Below are positions 42,898 to 52,503 of a DNA stretch of 64,000 nt, one piece after another. The number at the start of each line of letters is the position of its first letter. The stretch's first letter is position 1. The position numbers and the translations under genes are program-made. The notes beneath the pieces were generated by a model. The model saw nothing but the letters and a program-made list of their open reading frames with translations. It had not been told where the DNA came from and searched no databases. Origin of the DNA: Staphylococcus nepalensis. GTDB taxonomy: Bacteria; Bacillota; Bacilli; Staphylococcales; Staphylococcaceae. The DNA lies in contig NZ_BMCF01000002.1 in assembly GCF_014635045.1 (NCBI RefSeq), positions 248,001 to 312,000 on the forward strand, written 5' to 3'.

Positions 42898-43757
42898 TTG
42901 AGGCGTTATTAAATTTTGATTTTATGCGTTACTCTTTTATTAGTGGTATTTTAATTGGATTTATTGCGCCATTAATCGGAGCTTTTATCGTGGTACGAAG
43001 ATTATCTTTAATTGCAGACGCATTAAGTCACGTTACACTTGGGGGCATTTCTTTTGGCATGTTCGTTGTTACGATTGCACCAGCATTAGCGTTCATAAAT
43101 CCAATGTGGTTTGGTATTCTCTTTGCAATCGTAGGTGCGCTGTTAATCGAAAACCTTAGAACTTCGTATAGTAATTATCAAGAAATCGCGATACCAATTA
43201 TCATGAGTGCAGGTATAGCATTAAGTGCAATATTCATTTCATTAGCTGATGGTTTCAACCAAGAAATTGTAGGTTTATTATTTGGTTCAATAAGCGCCGT
43301 AACGGTTAGTGATTTATCAACAATTATTGTGATTGTCGTTATTGTATTAGCTTTCATTCTTTTATTTTATAAAGAATTATTTATTCTTTCTTTTGATGAG
43401 GAATATAGTAAAGTTATTGGCATACCAAAATGGATACAATTTTTATTTATTATCATTGTAGCATTAGTCATATCTGCATCTATGAGAGTTGTGGGTATAT
43501 TATTAGTGAGCGCATTGATTACACTTCCTATAGCTATAGCTATGCGTATGACAAAAGGGTTTAAACAATTAATCACCCTGAGCGTTGTCATTGGTGAATT
43601 TTCCGTTATTGCTGGGTTAGTTTTAGCTTTTTATATGAATATTTCTCCTGGCGGTGTGATTGTAGTATTACTTGTACTTTTATTAGCAATCATGATGTTA
43701 TATCAAAAAATTAAAGTAAGAACTGTGAAAGGGGCTATTAATAATGAAGACAGATGA
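42894..43757 (+). CDS. mreB: Zinc ABC transporter permease MreB/ZnuB
   Basis: Integral membrane permease of the ABC-3 family (287 aa) with eight or nine hydrophobic segments; [19 protein letters not shown] near residues 29-47 is the characteristic cytoplasmic EAA-like segment. ATG 42894 overlaps the stop codon of mreA; the 3' end overlaps zur by 14 bases. This mreB is unrelated to the actin-like cell-shape protein. Confidence 0.92.
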   Translation: MIEALLNFDFMRYSFISGILIGFIAPLIGAFIVVRRLSLIADALSHVTLGGISFGMFVVTIAPALAFINPMWFGILFAIVGALLIENLRTSYSNYQEIAIPIIMSAGIALSAIFISLADGFNQEIVGLLFGSISAVTVSDLSTIIVIVVIVLAFILLFYKELFILSFDEEYSKVIGIPKWIQFLFIIIVALVISASMRVVGILLVSALITLPIAIAMRMTKGFKQLITLSVVIGEFSVIAGLVLAFYMNISPGGVIVVLLVLLLAIMMLYQKIKVRTVKGAINNEDR

Positions 43758-44160
43758 AGCTATTAATATTCTAAAAACAGAAGGTCATAAATATACGAAT
43801 AAAAGAAGAGATATGATTAATATTTTTGTAAATGAAGATAAATACATTAACGCAAAGCATATCCAACAAAAATTAGATGAAAGTTATCCGGGTATCTCAT
43901 TTGATACTATATACCGTAACTTACACCTGTTTAAAGATTTAGGTATTGTAGAAGGAACTGAGCTTGATGGGGAAATGAAATTTAGAATCGCGTGTACGGA
44001 CCACCATCATCATCATTTTATTTGTGAATCATGCGGTGACACAAAAGTAATTGATTTTTGCCCTATTGAACAAATTAAATCTTTTTTACCAAAAGTTGAT
44101 ATTCACAGACATAAATTAGAAGTTTATGGCATATGTGAAGCTTGCCAACGCGTGCAATAA
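43744..44160 (+). CDS. zur: Zinc uptake regulator Zur (Fur family)
   Basis: Represses zinc uptake genes when zinc is bound. The winged-helix half (1-80; [16 protein letters not shown]) is followed by a metal-sensing half with five consecutive histidines (H87-H91) and the structural zinc cysteines C94, C97, C131 and C134. 138 residues. It overlaps mreB, consistent with coupled translation and autoregulation. Confidence 0.94.
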   Translation: MKTDEAINILKTEGHKYTNKRRDMINIFVNEDKYINAKHIQQKLDESYPGISFDTIYRNLHLFKDLGIVEGTELDGEMKFRIACTDHHHHHFICESCGDTKVIDFCPIEQIKSFLPKVDIHRHKLEVYGICEACQRVQ

Positions 44161-44445
44161 TTGTAAACAAAGTTGTAATGATTTGCTTGTAAAATAGCAC
44201 AATATGTCGCTTATTACTAAAAACCTTCCTTCTAAGCATAGGTCATTAGTATGAATTACTTAGAATTTTTAAAATACTTAGCCAAAGATGTTTAAATTGC
44301 AGTGATTTGAGATATACTAATAAAGTAACTAAAGATAACAAATATTATTTTATGACTTTTGAATTAATATATAAGCATATTAATTGTTGTCATCATTTTT
44401 AGTTGTTATGCTTTATTTAAAGATTAATTAGGAGGATGATTATTT
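44161..44445 (+). promoter_or_regulatory. sodA upstream region
   Basis: A 285-base AT-rich gap with no gene. The likely promoter is TTTAAA (44291-44296), 16 bases, TATACT (44313-44318), leaving a leader of about 120 nt before the strong SD TTAGGAGGATG. Confidence 0.4.
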
Positions 44446-45045
44446 ATGGCTTTTGAATTACCAAATTTACCTTATGGTTCTGATGCTTTAGAACCACATA
44501 TTGATCAACAAACAATGGAAATTCACCATGACAAGCACCACAACACTTACGTAACTAAATTAAATGCAGCAATTGAAGGAACTGATTTAGAATCTAAATC
44601 AATCGAAGAAATTATTGCTAATTTAGATAGTGTACCAGAAGACATTCAAACAGCTGTTAGAAATAATGGTGGCGGACATTTAAACCATTCATTATTCTGG
44701 GAATTGTTAACTCCAAATTCTGAAGAAAAAGGAACTGTAGTTGATAAAATTAAAGAACAATGGGGTTCTTTAGATGCGTTTAAAGAAGAATTTGCTGATA
44801 AAGCTGCAGCTCGCTTTGGTTCAGGTTGGGCTTGGCTAGTTGTTAATAACGGTGACTTAGAAATCGTTACAACACCAAACCAAGATAATCCATTAACTGA
44901 AGGCAAAACGCCAATCCTAGGCTTAGACGTTTGGGAACATGCTTACTATCTTAAATACCAAAACAAACGCCCAGAATATATTAGTGCTTTCTGGAATGTT
45001 GTAAATTGGGAAAAAGTAGACGAATTATATAACGCTGCTAAATAA
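44446..45045 (+). CDS. sodA: Superoxide dismutase (Mn/Fe)
   Basis: Converts superoxide to hydrogen peroxide and oxygen. Metal ligands H27, H81 (NHSLFW), D161 and H165 (DVWEHAY) are visible. 199 residues. Staphylococcal enzymes of this type use Mn or both metals; the sequence alone does not settle that. Closed by a strong terminator and followed by pbp3, as in S. aureus. Confidence 0.97.
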   Translation: MAFELPNLPYGSDALEPHIDQQTMEIHHDKHHNTYVTKLNAAIEGTDLESKSIEEIIANLDSVPEDIQTAVRNNGGGHLNHSLFWELLTPNSEEKGTVVDKIKEQWGSLDAFKEEFADKAAARFGSGWAWLVVNNGDLEIVTTPNQDNPLTEGKTPILGLDVWEHAYYLKYQNKRPEYISAFWNVVNWEKVDELYNAAK

Positions 45046-45060
45046 TTAAGCTTCAATTTT

Positions 45061-45091
45061 TGACGGCCTTTTAAAGGCCGTCATTTTTTTA
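45061..45091 (+). terminator. Terminator of sodA
   Basis: TGACGGCCT / AGGCCGTCA stem followed by ATTTTTTT. Confidence 0.93.
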
Positions 45092-45165
45092 ATTAAAATA
45101 ATAGAAATCTCCGCCAATTTCATATATCATTTAAAGTGATCACTTTTGAATAGAGGTATGTTGTT

Positions 45166-47217
45166 TTGCTAAAAAGATTAAAAGAAAAATCAAATGATGA
45201 AAAAATAAGAAATACCATGAACAAAAGAATAAGTTTTGTATTTGGCGTCATTGTATTTATTTTTGCAATAATTGTATTACGTTTAGGTTACTTGCAAATA
45301 GCACAGGGCTCTCATTACAAGCAATTAATTAAAAACAGTGAAAACTTAACCGTCAATGAAGCGGTCCCACGCGGAAGAATTTTGGATAGAAATGGTAAAG
45401 TACTCGTAGATAACGCATCTAAAAAAGCAATTACATATTCCCGCGGACGGAAGACTTCTCAATCTGAAGTGTTAGATATTGCTGAAAAATTATCCAAATT
45501 AATCAAGATGGATACTGCTAAAATCACTGAGCGAGATAAACAAGATTTTTGGATTTTAAAACATCCAAATAAAGCGGAACAATTAATGAAAAACGAACAA
45601 TCACTATTAGATGATGGCAGTATTTCTCAAGATGAGTATGATGATGCATTACATAAAAAAATTGGCGAAAAACAATTTGATTCGTTCTCGGACAAAGATT
45701 TACAAGTGTTAGCCATATATCGTGAGATGATGGCTGGTTCAGCATTAGATCCTCAAATGATTAAAAATGAAGATGTTACAGACGAGGAGTATGCAGCAGT
45801 ATCACAAAAACTTTCTGATTTACCGGGCGTTAATACAACTATGGATTGGGATAGAAAATATCCATACAAAGATACATTAAGAGGTATTTTTGGTGATGTT
45901 TCTACTACACAAGAAGGTATTCCTAAAGAACTCACGGAACAGTATTTGTCAAAAGGTTATTCAAGAAATGATCGTGTTGGTAAATCTTATTTAGAGTATC
46001 AATATGATGATATCCTTAAAGGGAAAAAGAAAGAAATGAAATATACTACGGATAAATCTGGCGAAGTAATAGATTCACAAGTCATTCATCCAGGTTCACG
46101 AGGCGATGACCTCGTATTAAGTATTGATATTGATTTACAAAAGAAAACAGAAGAATATTTAGAAAAACAAATAAGTAAATTACGTAGCGAAGGCGCTAAA
46201 AATATGGATAATGCGTTAGTCGTCGTTCAAAATCCAAATAACGGTGATATTTTAGCGATGGCAGGTAAACAAATTGATAAAAATGGTGATCTCACGGATT
46301 ATGATATTGGTAATTTCACTTCTCAATATGCAGTAGGGTCTTCTGTTAAGGGTGGAACGTTATTAGCAGGTTATCAAAACGACGCAATTAAAGTTGGCGA
46401 AGAAATGGTTGATGAACCTTTAACTTTCTCTGGAGGGCTTTCCAAGCGTTCGTACTTTAACCAAGATGGTAAAGTCACAATCGATGATAAAGAAGCATTA
46501 ATGCATTCATCAAACGTTTATATGATTAAAACGGCATTGAAGATTGCAGGCTCTCCATACACACCTAATATGTCATTGCCAACAGATATTTCTGAAGCTG
46601 GCCAAAAATTACGTAAAGGTTTAAACCAAGTTGGATTAGGTGTTAAAACAGGTATCGATTTACCAAATGAAACAAGTGGTCAAATTGAACCATTGACTGA
46701 TAACCCCGGTAATTTCTTAGACTTATCTATTGGTCAATATGATACTTATACACCACTTCAATTATCTCAATATGTTTCTACAATTGCTAATAACGGCTAT
46801 AGAATTCAACCGCATATTGGTTTAGAAATCAGGAAAGCAACAAATAAAGATACACTAGGACCTGTTAAAGAAAAAGTTAAAGGCAACGTATTGAATAAAG
46901 TTAATAATACTTCTGATCAAATAAAACAAGTTCAAGAAGGCTTTAAAATGGCTTTTAATGAAAAAGAAGGTACGGGTTACCAAAGCTTTAATGATACTAC
47001 TGTCCCATCTGCTGGTAAAACAGGTACAGCAGAAGTATTCCAAGATGGAGAACCAAGGGTCAATTCAACTTATGTCGGTTACGCTCCAATAGAAAATCCT
47101 AAATTAGCGTTTTCTATTGTCTACACAAATCACCCAGTCCCAGAACCTTGGTTGAACGGCGGGGACTTAGGAAGAGATATTATAAACTATTATTTTAAAG
47201 AAAAAGATAAAAATTAA
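45166..47217 (+). CDS. pbp3: Penicillin-binding protein 3 (class B transpeptidase)
   Basis: Peptidoglycan transpeptidase anchored by one transmembrane segment (about 23-45). A pedestal/dimerisation domain (about 55-300) precedes the catalytic domain with SxxK S392-S-V-K395, SxN S448-S-N450 and KTG 618-620. 683 residues, close to S. aureus PBP3. TTG 45166 follows GAGGTATG. No mecA-like features are present. Confidence 0.93.
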   Translation: MLKRLKEKSNDEKIRNTMNKRISFVFGVIVFIFAIIVLRLGYLQIAQGSHYKQLIKNSENLTVNEAVPRGRILDRNGKVLVDNASKKAITYSRGRKTSQSEVLDIAEKLSKLIKMDTAKITERDKQDFWILKHPNKAEQLMKNEQSLLDDGSISQDEYDDALHKKIGEKQFDSFSDKDLQVLAIYREMMAGSALDPQMIKNEDVTDEEYAAVSQKLSDLPGVNTTMDWDRKYPYKDTLRGIFGDVSTTQEGIPKELTEQYLSKGYSRNDRVGKSYLEYQYDDILKGKKKEMKYTTDKSGEVIDSQVIHPGSRGDDLVLSIDIDLQKKTEEYLEKQISKLRSEGAKNMDNALVVVQNPNNGDILAMAGKQIDKNGDLTDYDIGNFTSQYAVGSSVKGGTLLAGYQNDAIKVGEEMVDEPLTFSGGLSKRSYFNQDGKVTIDDKEALMHSSNVYMIKTALKIAGSPYTPNMSLPTDISEAGQKLRKGLNQVGLGVKTGIDLPNETSGQIEPLTDNPGNFLDLSIGQYDTYTPLQLSQYVSTIANNGYRIQPHIGLEIRKATNKDTLGPVKEKVKGNVLNKVNNTSDQIKQVQEGFKMAFNEKEGTGYQSFNDTTVPSAGKTGTAEVFQDGEPRVNSTYVGYAPIENPKLAFSIVYTNHPVPEPWLNGGDLGRDIINYYFKEKDKN

Positions 47218-47346
47218 CAAAATACTTTCATATTTTAATGAAAAATCCTTTTGTTATGGTCTCTATTGAAAATTAATACTTTTCAATTTTATAACTAAAT
47301 GGTATGATAAATAAGTCGTATTTTGAAAAGGTAAGGAGGAATTAGC

Positions 47347-47496
47347 ATGCGCGTAAACGTAACACTAGCTTGCACAGAATGTGGAGAAAGAAACTACATC
47401 ACAACAAAAAATAAACGTACTAATCCTGAACGTATTGAAATGAAAAAACACTGTGCTCGTGATAACAAACATACATTGCACCGTGAAACAAAATAA
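47347..47496 (+). CDS. rpmG: 50S ribosomal protein L33
   Basis: Small basic ribosomal protein of 49 residues: it begins [20 protein letters not shown] and ends KHTLHRETK. The first pair of cysteines (C9, C12) is present, but the second pair reads MKKHCARDN, with one cysteine, so a full zinc ribbon is lost: a C-minus or partial form. ATG 47347 is preceded by AAGGAGGA. It is flanked by its own terminator. Confidence 0.96.
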   Translation: MRVNVTLACTECGERNYITTKNKRTNPERIEMKKHCARDNKHTLHRETK

Positions 47497-47507
47497 TTTA
47501 TATTTTA

Positions 47508-47542
47508 AACCAGATTCTAACTATAGAGTCTGGTTATTTTTT
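47508..47542 (+). terminator. Terminator of rpmG
   Basis: AACCAGATTCT / AGAGTCTGGTT with a 6-nt loop and ATTTTTT tract. Confidence 0.9.
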
Positions 47543-47639
47543 CGAAAAATAATAAGAGTGCTTGAAATAGCAGTTTAATGACATTATATTTTTAAAACGT
47601 TATAATAAAATGAGTATATCTAACGGGAAGGTGTCAAAA

Positions 47640-48182
47640 TTGGATAAAAAATCATTAAGACAAGAAAAAATAAAATTAATGAAAGCATTTGCTGTAGAAG
47701 ACCAGAAACCATCTGCCGATCAATACTTAACAGAAGCACTGATGCATACGAGCGAATATGAATCAGCAAAACGTATAGGTATAGTGCTTTCAATGCCCCA
47801 TGAAGTGGATACATACCCAATTATTTCTAAGATGATTAGTGATAACAAAAAAGTATACGTCCCTGAAACAAACTATAAGGCTAAAGAAATGTCCTTTAAA
47901 CACGTGGATGATTTATCTAATATTGGACCTGATGATAAAGGAATTAACCACGTCATATCCGATACAGAAATTTCAAATGACTTAGATTTACTCATTGTCC
48001 CTGGTTTAGCTTTTAACGATGCAGGTTATAGAATTGGATATGGCGGGGGCTATTTTGATAAATTTTTAACACACCATCAACAGTCAACGATAAGTTTAAT
48101 TTACGACTTCCAGCTTGATGATTTCGAAATTGAAGCACATGATCAACCAGTACAAGCACTAATTATAGCAACAACAAAATAA
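47640..48182 (+). CDS. 5-formyltetrahydrofolate cyclo-ligase
   Basis: Converts 5-formyl-THF to 5,10-methenyl-THF with ATP. The family motifs are the N-terminal LRQEKIKLMKAF segment, MPHEVDT, and VPGLAFNDAGYRIGYGGGYFDKFL (split around the phosphate-binding GYGGGYYD-type loop). I start at TTG 47640 (180 aa) because SD GGAAGGTG (47626-47633) is best placed; ATG 47610 is an alternative without SD. It overlaps the next gene's first possible start. Conserved next to the rhomboid gene and yqgQ, as in B. subtilis. Confidence 0.93.
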   Translation: MDKKSLRQEKIKLMKAFAVEDQKPSADQYLTEALMHTSEYESAKRIGIVLSMPHEVDTYPIISKMISDNKKVYVPETNYKAKEMSFKHVDDLSNIGPDDKGINHVISDTEISNDLDLLIVPGLAFNDAGYRIGYGGGYFDKFLTHHQQSTISLIYDFQLDDFEIEAHDQPVQALIIATTK

Positions 48183-48193
48183 TGGAGGCTAAA

Positions 48194-49642
48194 ATGATTA
48201 CAGAAAAACATTATTGGAAGTCAATCTTTACTTGGGTTAAATATTTAAATTATCAAATAGTGCATCGCAATCAAGACGATACAGAAATTTGGTTGGCAAA
48301 TAAGAAAAAACAATCCGTTGTTATATTTAAATTTGGAGCCAACTCCACACAAGAAGTTAGATTTGATAAAAGTAGAATCCAAGACCATGAAGAAGATATT
48401 ATAGCATTTTTAGATTTCAAACCTAAAAGTTATAACTTATTTATTTATACTGATAAAACATTTACTGATGAAAATTTAGATGAACTGAAATCAATAAAGT
48501 TCAAAGTAAAAATTATCCGTCAAGTTGATCAAATTGAAAAAATAATGCCAAATTTTTTTATAAAAAGTGTTTTCAATCAAAGTTCTAATCAAACGAAATC
48601 ATATTATAAGCAAAGAGCTTTAAACAATAATCCTATTGAAAAACATATGCTGAAATTTGCACCAATTACATACACATTAATTGCAATTAATATCATTATT
48701 TGGCTTTCTATGGTTTTATTTTTAAACCGATTTTCTGATTTGAAACTTTTAGACGTAGGTGGTCTAGTACATTTTAATGTAGTTCATGGTGAGTGGTATA
48801 GGGTAATTTCTTCTATATTCTTACACTATAATTTTGAGCATATACTAATGAATATGTTAACTTTATTCATATTTGGAAAAATAGTTGAATCTATAGTAGG
48901 ACACTGGCGATTCTTAGTCATTTATTTTGTCGCTGGTTTATTTGGTAATTTTGCTTCATTATCTTTTAATACTGATACTGTATCCGTCGGGGCAAGTGGG
49001 GCTATTTTTGGCTTAATTGGTGCTATTTTTGCGTTTATGTATATTGGGAAACAATATAATCGAAAATTAATAGGACAATTGTTAATCGTACTTGTCATCT
49101 TAATCGGTGTGTCATTGCTTATGCAAAACGTAAATATAGTAGCACATATCGGTGGATTTATTGGTGGATTACTTATCACATTAATAGGCTATTATTTTAA
49201 ACTAAACCAGAATAAATTTTGGATATTCCTTATTTTGCTTATTGTATTATTCATAGGATTTCAAATACGCATTTTCACCATACAGGAAGATAATATATAT
49301 AATACAATCATTGAAAAAGAAATGAAAAGCGGTAACTATAAAGATGCTAAAGACATGGTTCAGCATACAATAAATAAAAATTACGCAGACGATGAGACAT
49401 ATTATTTAAAAGGATTTATCAGTGCGACAACTGACTCAAAAGCTGAAGGCATGGCAACATGGGAGCGAGGTTTAAGACATTTCCCTGATTCTGCAATATT
49501 AAACTATCAACTAGCTGTTGCAAATAGGTCCATCGATAATAAAGATAAAGCTCAAAAATATATTAAAACTGCATTAAAAAATGATCCAAGTAATAGAGAT
49601 TATATCAATTTAAATAAAGAATTGAGCGATGATAGTGATTGA
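48194..49642 (+). CDS. Rhomboid-family intramembrane serine protease (YqgP/GluP-like)
   Basis: A soluble N-terminal domain (about 1-150) precedes six to seven transmembrane helices (about 155-370) and a C-terminal TPR-like tail (about 400-482). Catalytic S268 lies in GASGAIFG and H318 in VAHIGG. Related YqgP cleaves the magnesium transporter MgtE in B. subtilis; substrates here are unknown. I take ATG 48194 as start (482 aa), since TGGAGG lies 5 bases upstream and inside the first 12 bases from ATG 48182. Overlaps yqgQ by 14 bases. Confidence 0.92.
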   Translation: MITEKHYWKSIFTWVKYLNYQIVHRNQDDTEIWLANKKKQSVVIFKFGANSTQEVRFDKSRIQDHEEDIIAFLDFKPKSYNLFIYTDKTFTDENLDELKSIKFKVKIIRQVDQIEKIMPNFFIKSVFNQSSNQTKSYYKQRALNNNPIEKHMLKFAPITYTLIAINIIIWLSMVLFLNRFSDLKLLDVGGLVHFNVVHGEWYRVISSIFLHYNFEHILMNMLTLFIFGKIVESIVGHWRFLVIYFVAGLFGNFASLSFNTDTVSVGASGAIFGLIGAIFAFMYIGKQYNRKLIGQLLIVLVILIGVSLLMQNVNIVAHIGGFIGGLLITLIGYYFKLNQNKFWIFLILLIVLFIGFQIRIFTIQEDNIYNTIIEKEMKSGNYKDAKDMVQHTINKNYADDETYYLKGFISATTDSKAEGMATWERGLRHFPDSAILNYQLAVANRSIDNKDKAQKYIKTALKNDPSNRDYINLNKELSDDSD

Positions 49643-49835
49643 GGAAATAAAAACATTTTATGACGTTCAACAACTTTTGAAAAAATTTGGTTTTATTATT
49701 TATTTCAAAGATAAAGAAGATGTATATGAAATGATGGAACAAGAAATACATTCGTTGTATGAATATAACTTAATTACACAAGATAGGTATATCAAATGCA
49801 AATTAATTATTAATCAAAGAAGAAGTGAACAATAA
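49629..49835 (+). CDS. yqgQ: YqgQ-family protein
   Basis: Small acidic DUF910 protein of 68 residues, structurally a three-helix fold in B. subtilis; function unknown. Sequence MIVIEEIKTFYDVQQLLKKF then FIIYFKDKEDVYEMMEQEI is family-typical. Overlaps the end of the rhomboid gene and precedes glcK, matching yqgP-yqgQ-glcK in B. subtilis. Confidence 0.9.
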   Translation: MIVIEEIKTFYDVQQLLKKFGFIIYFKDKEDVYEMMEQEIHSLYEYNLITQDRYIKCKLIINQRRSEQ

Positions 49836-49866
49836 CTATATCATTTAAACTTAAAGGAGCGGGATA

Positions 49867-49983
49867 ATGAAATCTTTAAAGGAAAATAGATTTCTATATC
49901 GCGCCTTTGTTCATTATTATTGCAATTGTGAAACGAATAATATTAAAATAGAAGTATATGTTTTTAACAAAGATACTAAATAA
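49867..49983 (+). CDS. Small unrecognised ORF (38 aa) between yqgQ and glcK
   Basis: Reads MKSLKENRFLYRAFVHYYCN then CETNNIKIEVYVFNKDTK. The SD AAAGGAG ends seven bases before the ATG, which is ideal. There are two cysteines, CNC, and the C-terminal half is predicted beta-like. I do not recognise it, and its size makes chance possible, but SD placement and position inside the co-directional yqgQ-glcK run argue that it is translated. Confidence 0.55.
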   Translation: MKSLKENRFLYRAFVHYYCNCETNNIKIEVYVFNKDTK

Positions 49984-50134
49984 AATTTAAGGAAAAGAAC
50001 AGTTATTTTCAACGTACTAAATGGATTTTAAAGTAGTAATATACACTTATTTTAACTAGAATTTTAATAGTTTGTTGCCATTACTATTATTAGAACTAAC
50101 GTTTCCTTAAACTCAGAGAAGGATGAATAAATAA

Positions 50135-51121
50135 ATGAAAAAAATTATCTTATCAGCAGATATTGGTGGAACAACTTGTAAGCTCGGAATATTCGATCAG
50201 CAACTTGAACAAATAGAGAAATGGTCTATTGAAACTGATACTTCAGATACTACAGGTTATGCACTGTTAAAAAATGTTTATGATTCTTTCGTTGAACATA
50301 TCGACAATTCTGAATTTACTTTTTCAGATGTATTGGGAGTTGGTATCGGAGTGCCAGGGCCAGTTAATTTTGAAACTGGTGAAGTTAATGGTGCCGTTAA
50401 CCTATATTGGAAAGATACGGTAAATGTGAGACATATCTTTAAACAATTTGTAGATTGTCCTGTTTATGTTGATAATGATGCGAATGTTGCAGCATTAGGC
50501 GAAAAACATAAAGGTGCAGGCCAAGGTTCGGATGAAGTGGTTGCAATTACATTAGGTACTGGTCTCGGTGGTGGTATTATTTCTAATGGTGAAATTGTCC
50601 ATGGTCACAACGGTTCAGGTGCGGAGATAGGGCATTTTAGAGTAGACCATGATCAACGCTTTAAATGTAACTGTGGGAAGTCTGGTTGTATCGAAACTGT
50701 TGCTTCTGCCACTGGTGTAGTCAATTTAGTTAATTTTTATTATCCAAAATTAACATTCAAATCATCAATATTACAACTCATTAAAGATAATGAAGTTACT
50801 GCCAAAGCTGTATTTGATGCAGCTAAAGCAGGAGATCAATTCTGTATTTTTATTACAGAACGTGTTGCAAATTATATTGCTTATTTATGTAGTATCATTA
50901 GTGTGACAAGCAACCCTAAATATATTGTTTTAGGTGGTGGTATGTCTACAGCAGGATTGATTTTAATTGAAAATATTAAAACAGAATATCATAATTTAAC
51001 ATTTACGCCAGCACAACAAGGTACAGAAATTGTGCAAGCTAAACTAGGTAATGACGCTGGTATTACAGGTGCTGCTGGTTTAATTTATACTTATATCATC
51101 GAAAAGGAAGGTGTTAAATAA
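50135..51121 (+). CDS. glcK: Glucokinase (ROK family)
   Basis: ATP-dependent glucose phosphorylation for glycolysis. The N-terminal phosphate motif [14 protein letters not shown] is present, the ROK zinc-binding cluster CNCGKSGC holds C178, C180 and C185, and the glucose-binding EIGHFRVD is upstream of it. 328 residues. The stop codon overlaps the next start by one base. SD AGAAGGATG precedes ATG 50135. Confidence 0.95.
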   Translation: MKKIILSADIGGTTCKLGIFDQQLEQIEKWSIETDTSDTTGYALLKNVYDSFVEHIDNSEFTFSDVLGVGIGVPGPVNFETGEVNGAVNLYWKDTVNVRHIFKQFVDCPVYVDNDANVAALGEKHKGAGQGSDEVVAITLGTGLGGGIISNGEIVHGHNGSGAEIGHFRVDHDQRFKCNCGKSGCIETVASATGVVNLVNFYYPKLTFKSSILQLIKDNEVTAKAVFDAAKAGDQFCIFITERVANYIAYLCSIISVTSNPKYIVLGGGMSTAGLILIENIKTEYHNLTFTPAQQGTEIVQAKLGNDAGITGAAGLIYTYIIEKEGVK

Positions 51122-51447
51122 TGGCTATCGTAGATGTAGTTGTTATACCTGTCGGAACAGAAGGGCCAAGTGTAAGTAAATATATTGCTGAGATACAAAC
51201 AAAATTAAAAGAATATAAAGCGCAAGGTAAAATTGATTATCAGTTAACTCCTATGAATACTTTGATTGAAGGCGATTTAAAAGATTTATTTGAAGTAGTT
51301 CAAGCCATTCATGAATTACCTTTTAATAAAGGTGTCGATAGAGTGTGTACGAATATTAGAATTGACGAGCGAAGAGATAAATCTCGTAAAATGAATGATA
51401 AATTGGCATCTGTTGAAAAACATTTGGATAATGGAGGGCAAGAATAG
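51121..51447 (+). CDS. MTH1187-family thiamine-binding-like protein (YqgV)
   Basis: Single-domain ferredoxin-like protein of 108 residues (DUF77). The family is described as thiamine binding; the role next to glucokinase is unknown. Features: VVVIPVGTEGPSVSKYIAEI and YQLTPMNTLIEGDLKDLFEV. It overlaps glcK by one base (TAATG) and the next gene by one base, so it is translationally coupled on both sides. Confidence 0.88.
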   Translation: MAIVDVVVIPVGTEGPSVSKYIAEIQTKLKEYKAQGKIDYQLTPMNTLIEGDLKDLFEVVQAIHELPFNKGVDRVCTNIRIDERRDKSRKMNDKLASVEKHLDNGGQE

Positions 51448-52070
51448 TGCAAATATCGAGTTTAGCATTGGGTTTAGTTAAGACGAATACTTATTTCATT
51501 GAGAATGAAAAAAGCGTTATTTTAGTTGACCCTGCAAGTGATTATGATTTGATTAAAAAAAAATTAAATCAAATTAATAAACCGTTAAAAGCAATTTTAT
51601 TAACACATGCTCATTTTGATCATATTGGCGCTTTAGATGACGTCGTAGCAAAATATCAAGTTCCAGTTTATATGCATCGACTTGAATTTGATTTTTTAAC
51701 TGACACATATAAAAATGGTTCAGAGAAATTCAAGCAATATGGTCTTGAGCCTATAACTAGCAACGTATCTCCAAACCAACTTGATGAAGGTTCGGTAGAG
51801 ATAGAAGGTTTCCAATTTAATGTGCTCCATACACCTGGACATTCACCTGGTAGTTTGTCATTTGTCTTTGATGAATTTGCAGTTGTCGGAGATACTTTAT
51901 TTAAGCAAGGTATAGGTAGAACTGATTTATATAAAGGAGACTATGAAACACTCGTAGCTTCTATACTAGATAAAATATTTGAATTAGATGAAGACTTACC
52001 ACTATTCCCTGGTCACGGACCATATACAACAATTAAAGACGAACAAGTTAACCCATATTTAAATGGCTAA
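51447..52070 (+). CDS. Metallo-beta-lactamase-fold hydrolase (YqgX/glyoxalase II-like)
   Basis: MBL-fold hydrolase of 207 residues. The metal site THAHFDH gives H54, H56, D58 and H59; later ligands are in LHTPGHSPG and VGDTLF, and GHG near the end. In B. subtilis the homologue YqgX acts as a bacillithiol-type glyoxalase II, which I suggest as likely. GTG 51447 overlaps the previous stop. Downstream lies the comGA terminator hairpin. Confidence 0.9.
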   Translation: MQISSLALGLVKTNTYFIENEKSVILVDPASDYDLIKKKLNQINKPLKAILLTHAHFDHIGALDDVVAKYQVPVYMHRLEFDFLTDTYKNGSEKFKQYGLEPITSNVSPNQLDEGSVEIEGFQFNVLHTPGHSPGSLSFVFDEFAVVGDTLFKQGIGRTDLYKGDYETLVASILDKIFELDEDLPLFPGHGPYTTIKDEQVNPYLNG

Positions 52071-52093
52071 TTTTTAATTAACCAAAGTAATTT

Positions 52094-52133
52094 AAACACC
52101 TCTTACGTGTATAAGTGTAGGAGGTGTTTTTTT
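52094..52133 (+). terminator. Terminator hairpin containing the comGA SD and start codon
   Basis: AAACACCTCTTAC (52094-52106) pairs fully with GTAGGAGGTGTTT (52117-52129), one G-U pair, 10-nt loop. The T tract 52127-52133 leads directly into TTG 52132, the comGA start. SD AGGAGG (52119-52124) lies in the 3' arm. CGTGTATA occupies 52106-52113. It matches the comEA hairpin in design (see findings). Confidence 0.85.
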
Positions 52134-52503
52134 GAAGTTATTATTTAAAAATATTTTTGACAAGGCAATTCATGAAAATGTTACAGATGTACATTTTATA
52201 CCAAACCAAAATAAAGTAAAAATTAAATTCAGAAAGAAAGCATTTTTAGTTACAGTAGAAACAATAGAAACCAACACTTATAAGAAATTACTTACCTATA
52301 TGAAATATCAAGCAGGATTAGATGTTTCTAAACACAATGCTGCCCAAAGTGGTAGATATGCATATAAATTAAAACAACTATATTATTTAAGAATTTCTAC
52401 TTTGCCATTGTCTTTAGGTTATGAGAGTTGTGTAGTTAGGATTATTCCTCAATATTTTCAAAAACAGCAAAAATTCAAAGTCTCAATCAATTATTCAAAT
52501 TAA
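52132..52503 (+). CDS. comGA: comGA N-terminal part, cut by a frameshift
   Basis: Encodes the first 123 residues of the competence pseudopilus ATPase ComGA (N-terminal T2SS-E/PilB-like domain, DVHFIPNQNKVKIKFRKKAF and YESCVVRIIPQYFQ). The frame ends in KVSINYSN and a stop at 52501-52503. The rest of the protein continues in the -1 frame. One extra base in either A5 tract, 52460-52464 or 52469-52473, would join the two parts into about 324 residues, normal for ComGA. Start TTG 52132 with SD AGGAGG. If real, the operon lacks its ATPase; otherwise it is a sequencing error, or the gene is expressed by slippage. Confidence 0.8.
   Translation: MKLLFKNIFDKAIHENVTDVHFIPNQNKVKIKFRKKAFLVTVETIETNTYKKLLTYMKYQAGLDVSKHNAAQSGRYAYKLKQLYYLRISTLPLSLGYESCVVRIIPQYFQKQQKFKVSINYSN

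Noticed and set aside
43999-44017. Run of histidine codons in zur considered as a tag-like or vector artefact
   Set aside because: HHHHH followed by CESC and CEAC is the natural metal-sensing region of Zur.
48182-48196. Alternative ATG 48182 for the rhomboid gene
   Set aside because: It overlaps the preceding stop codon and has no SD; TGGAGG fits ATG 48194.
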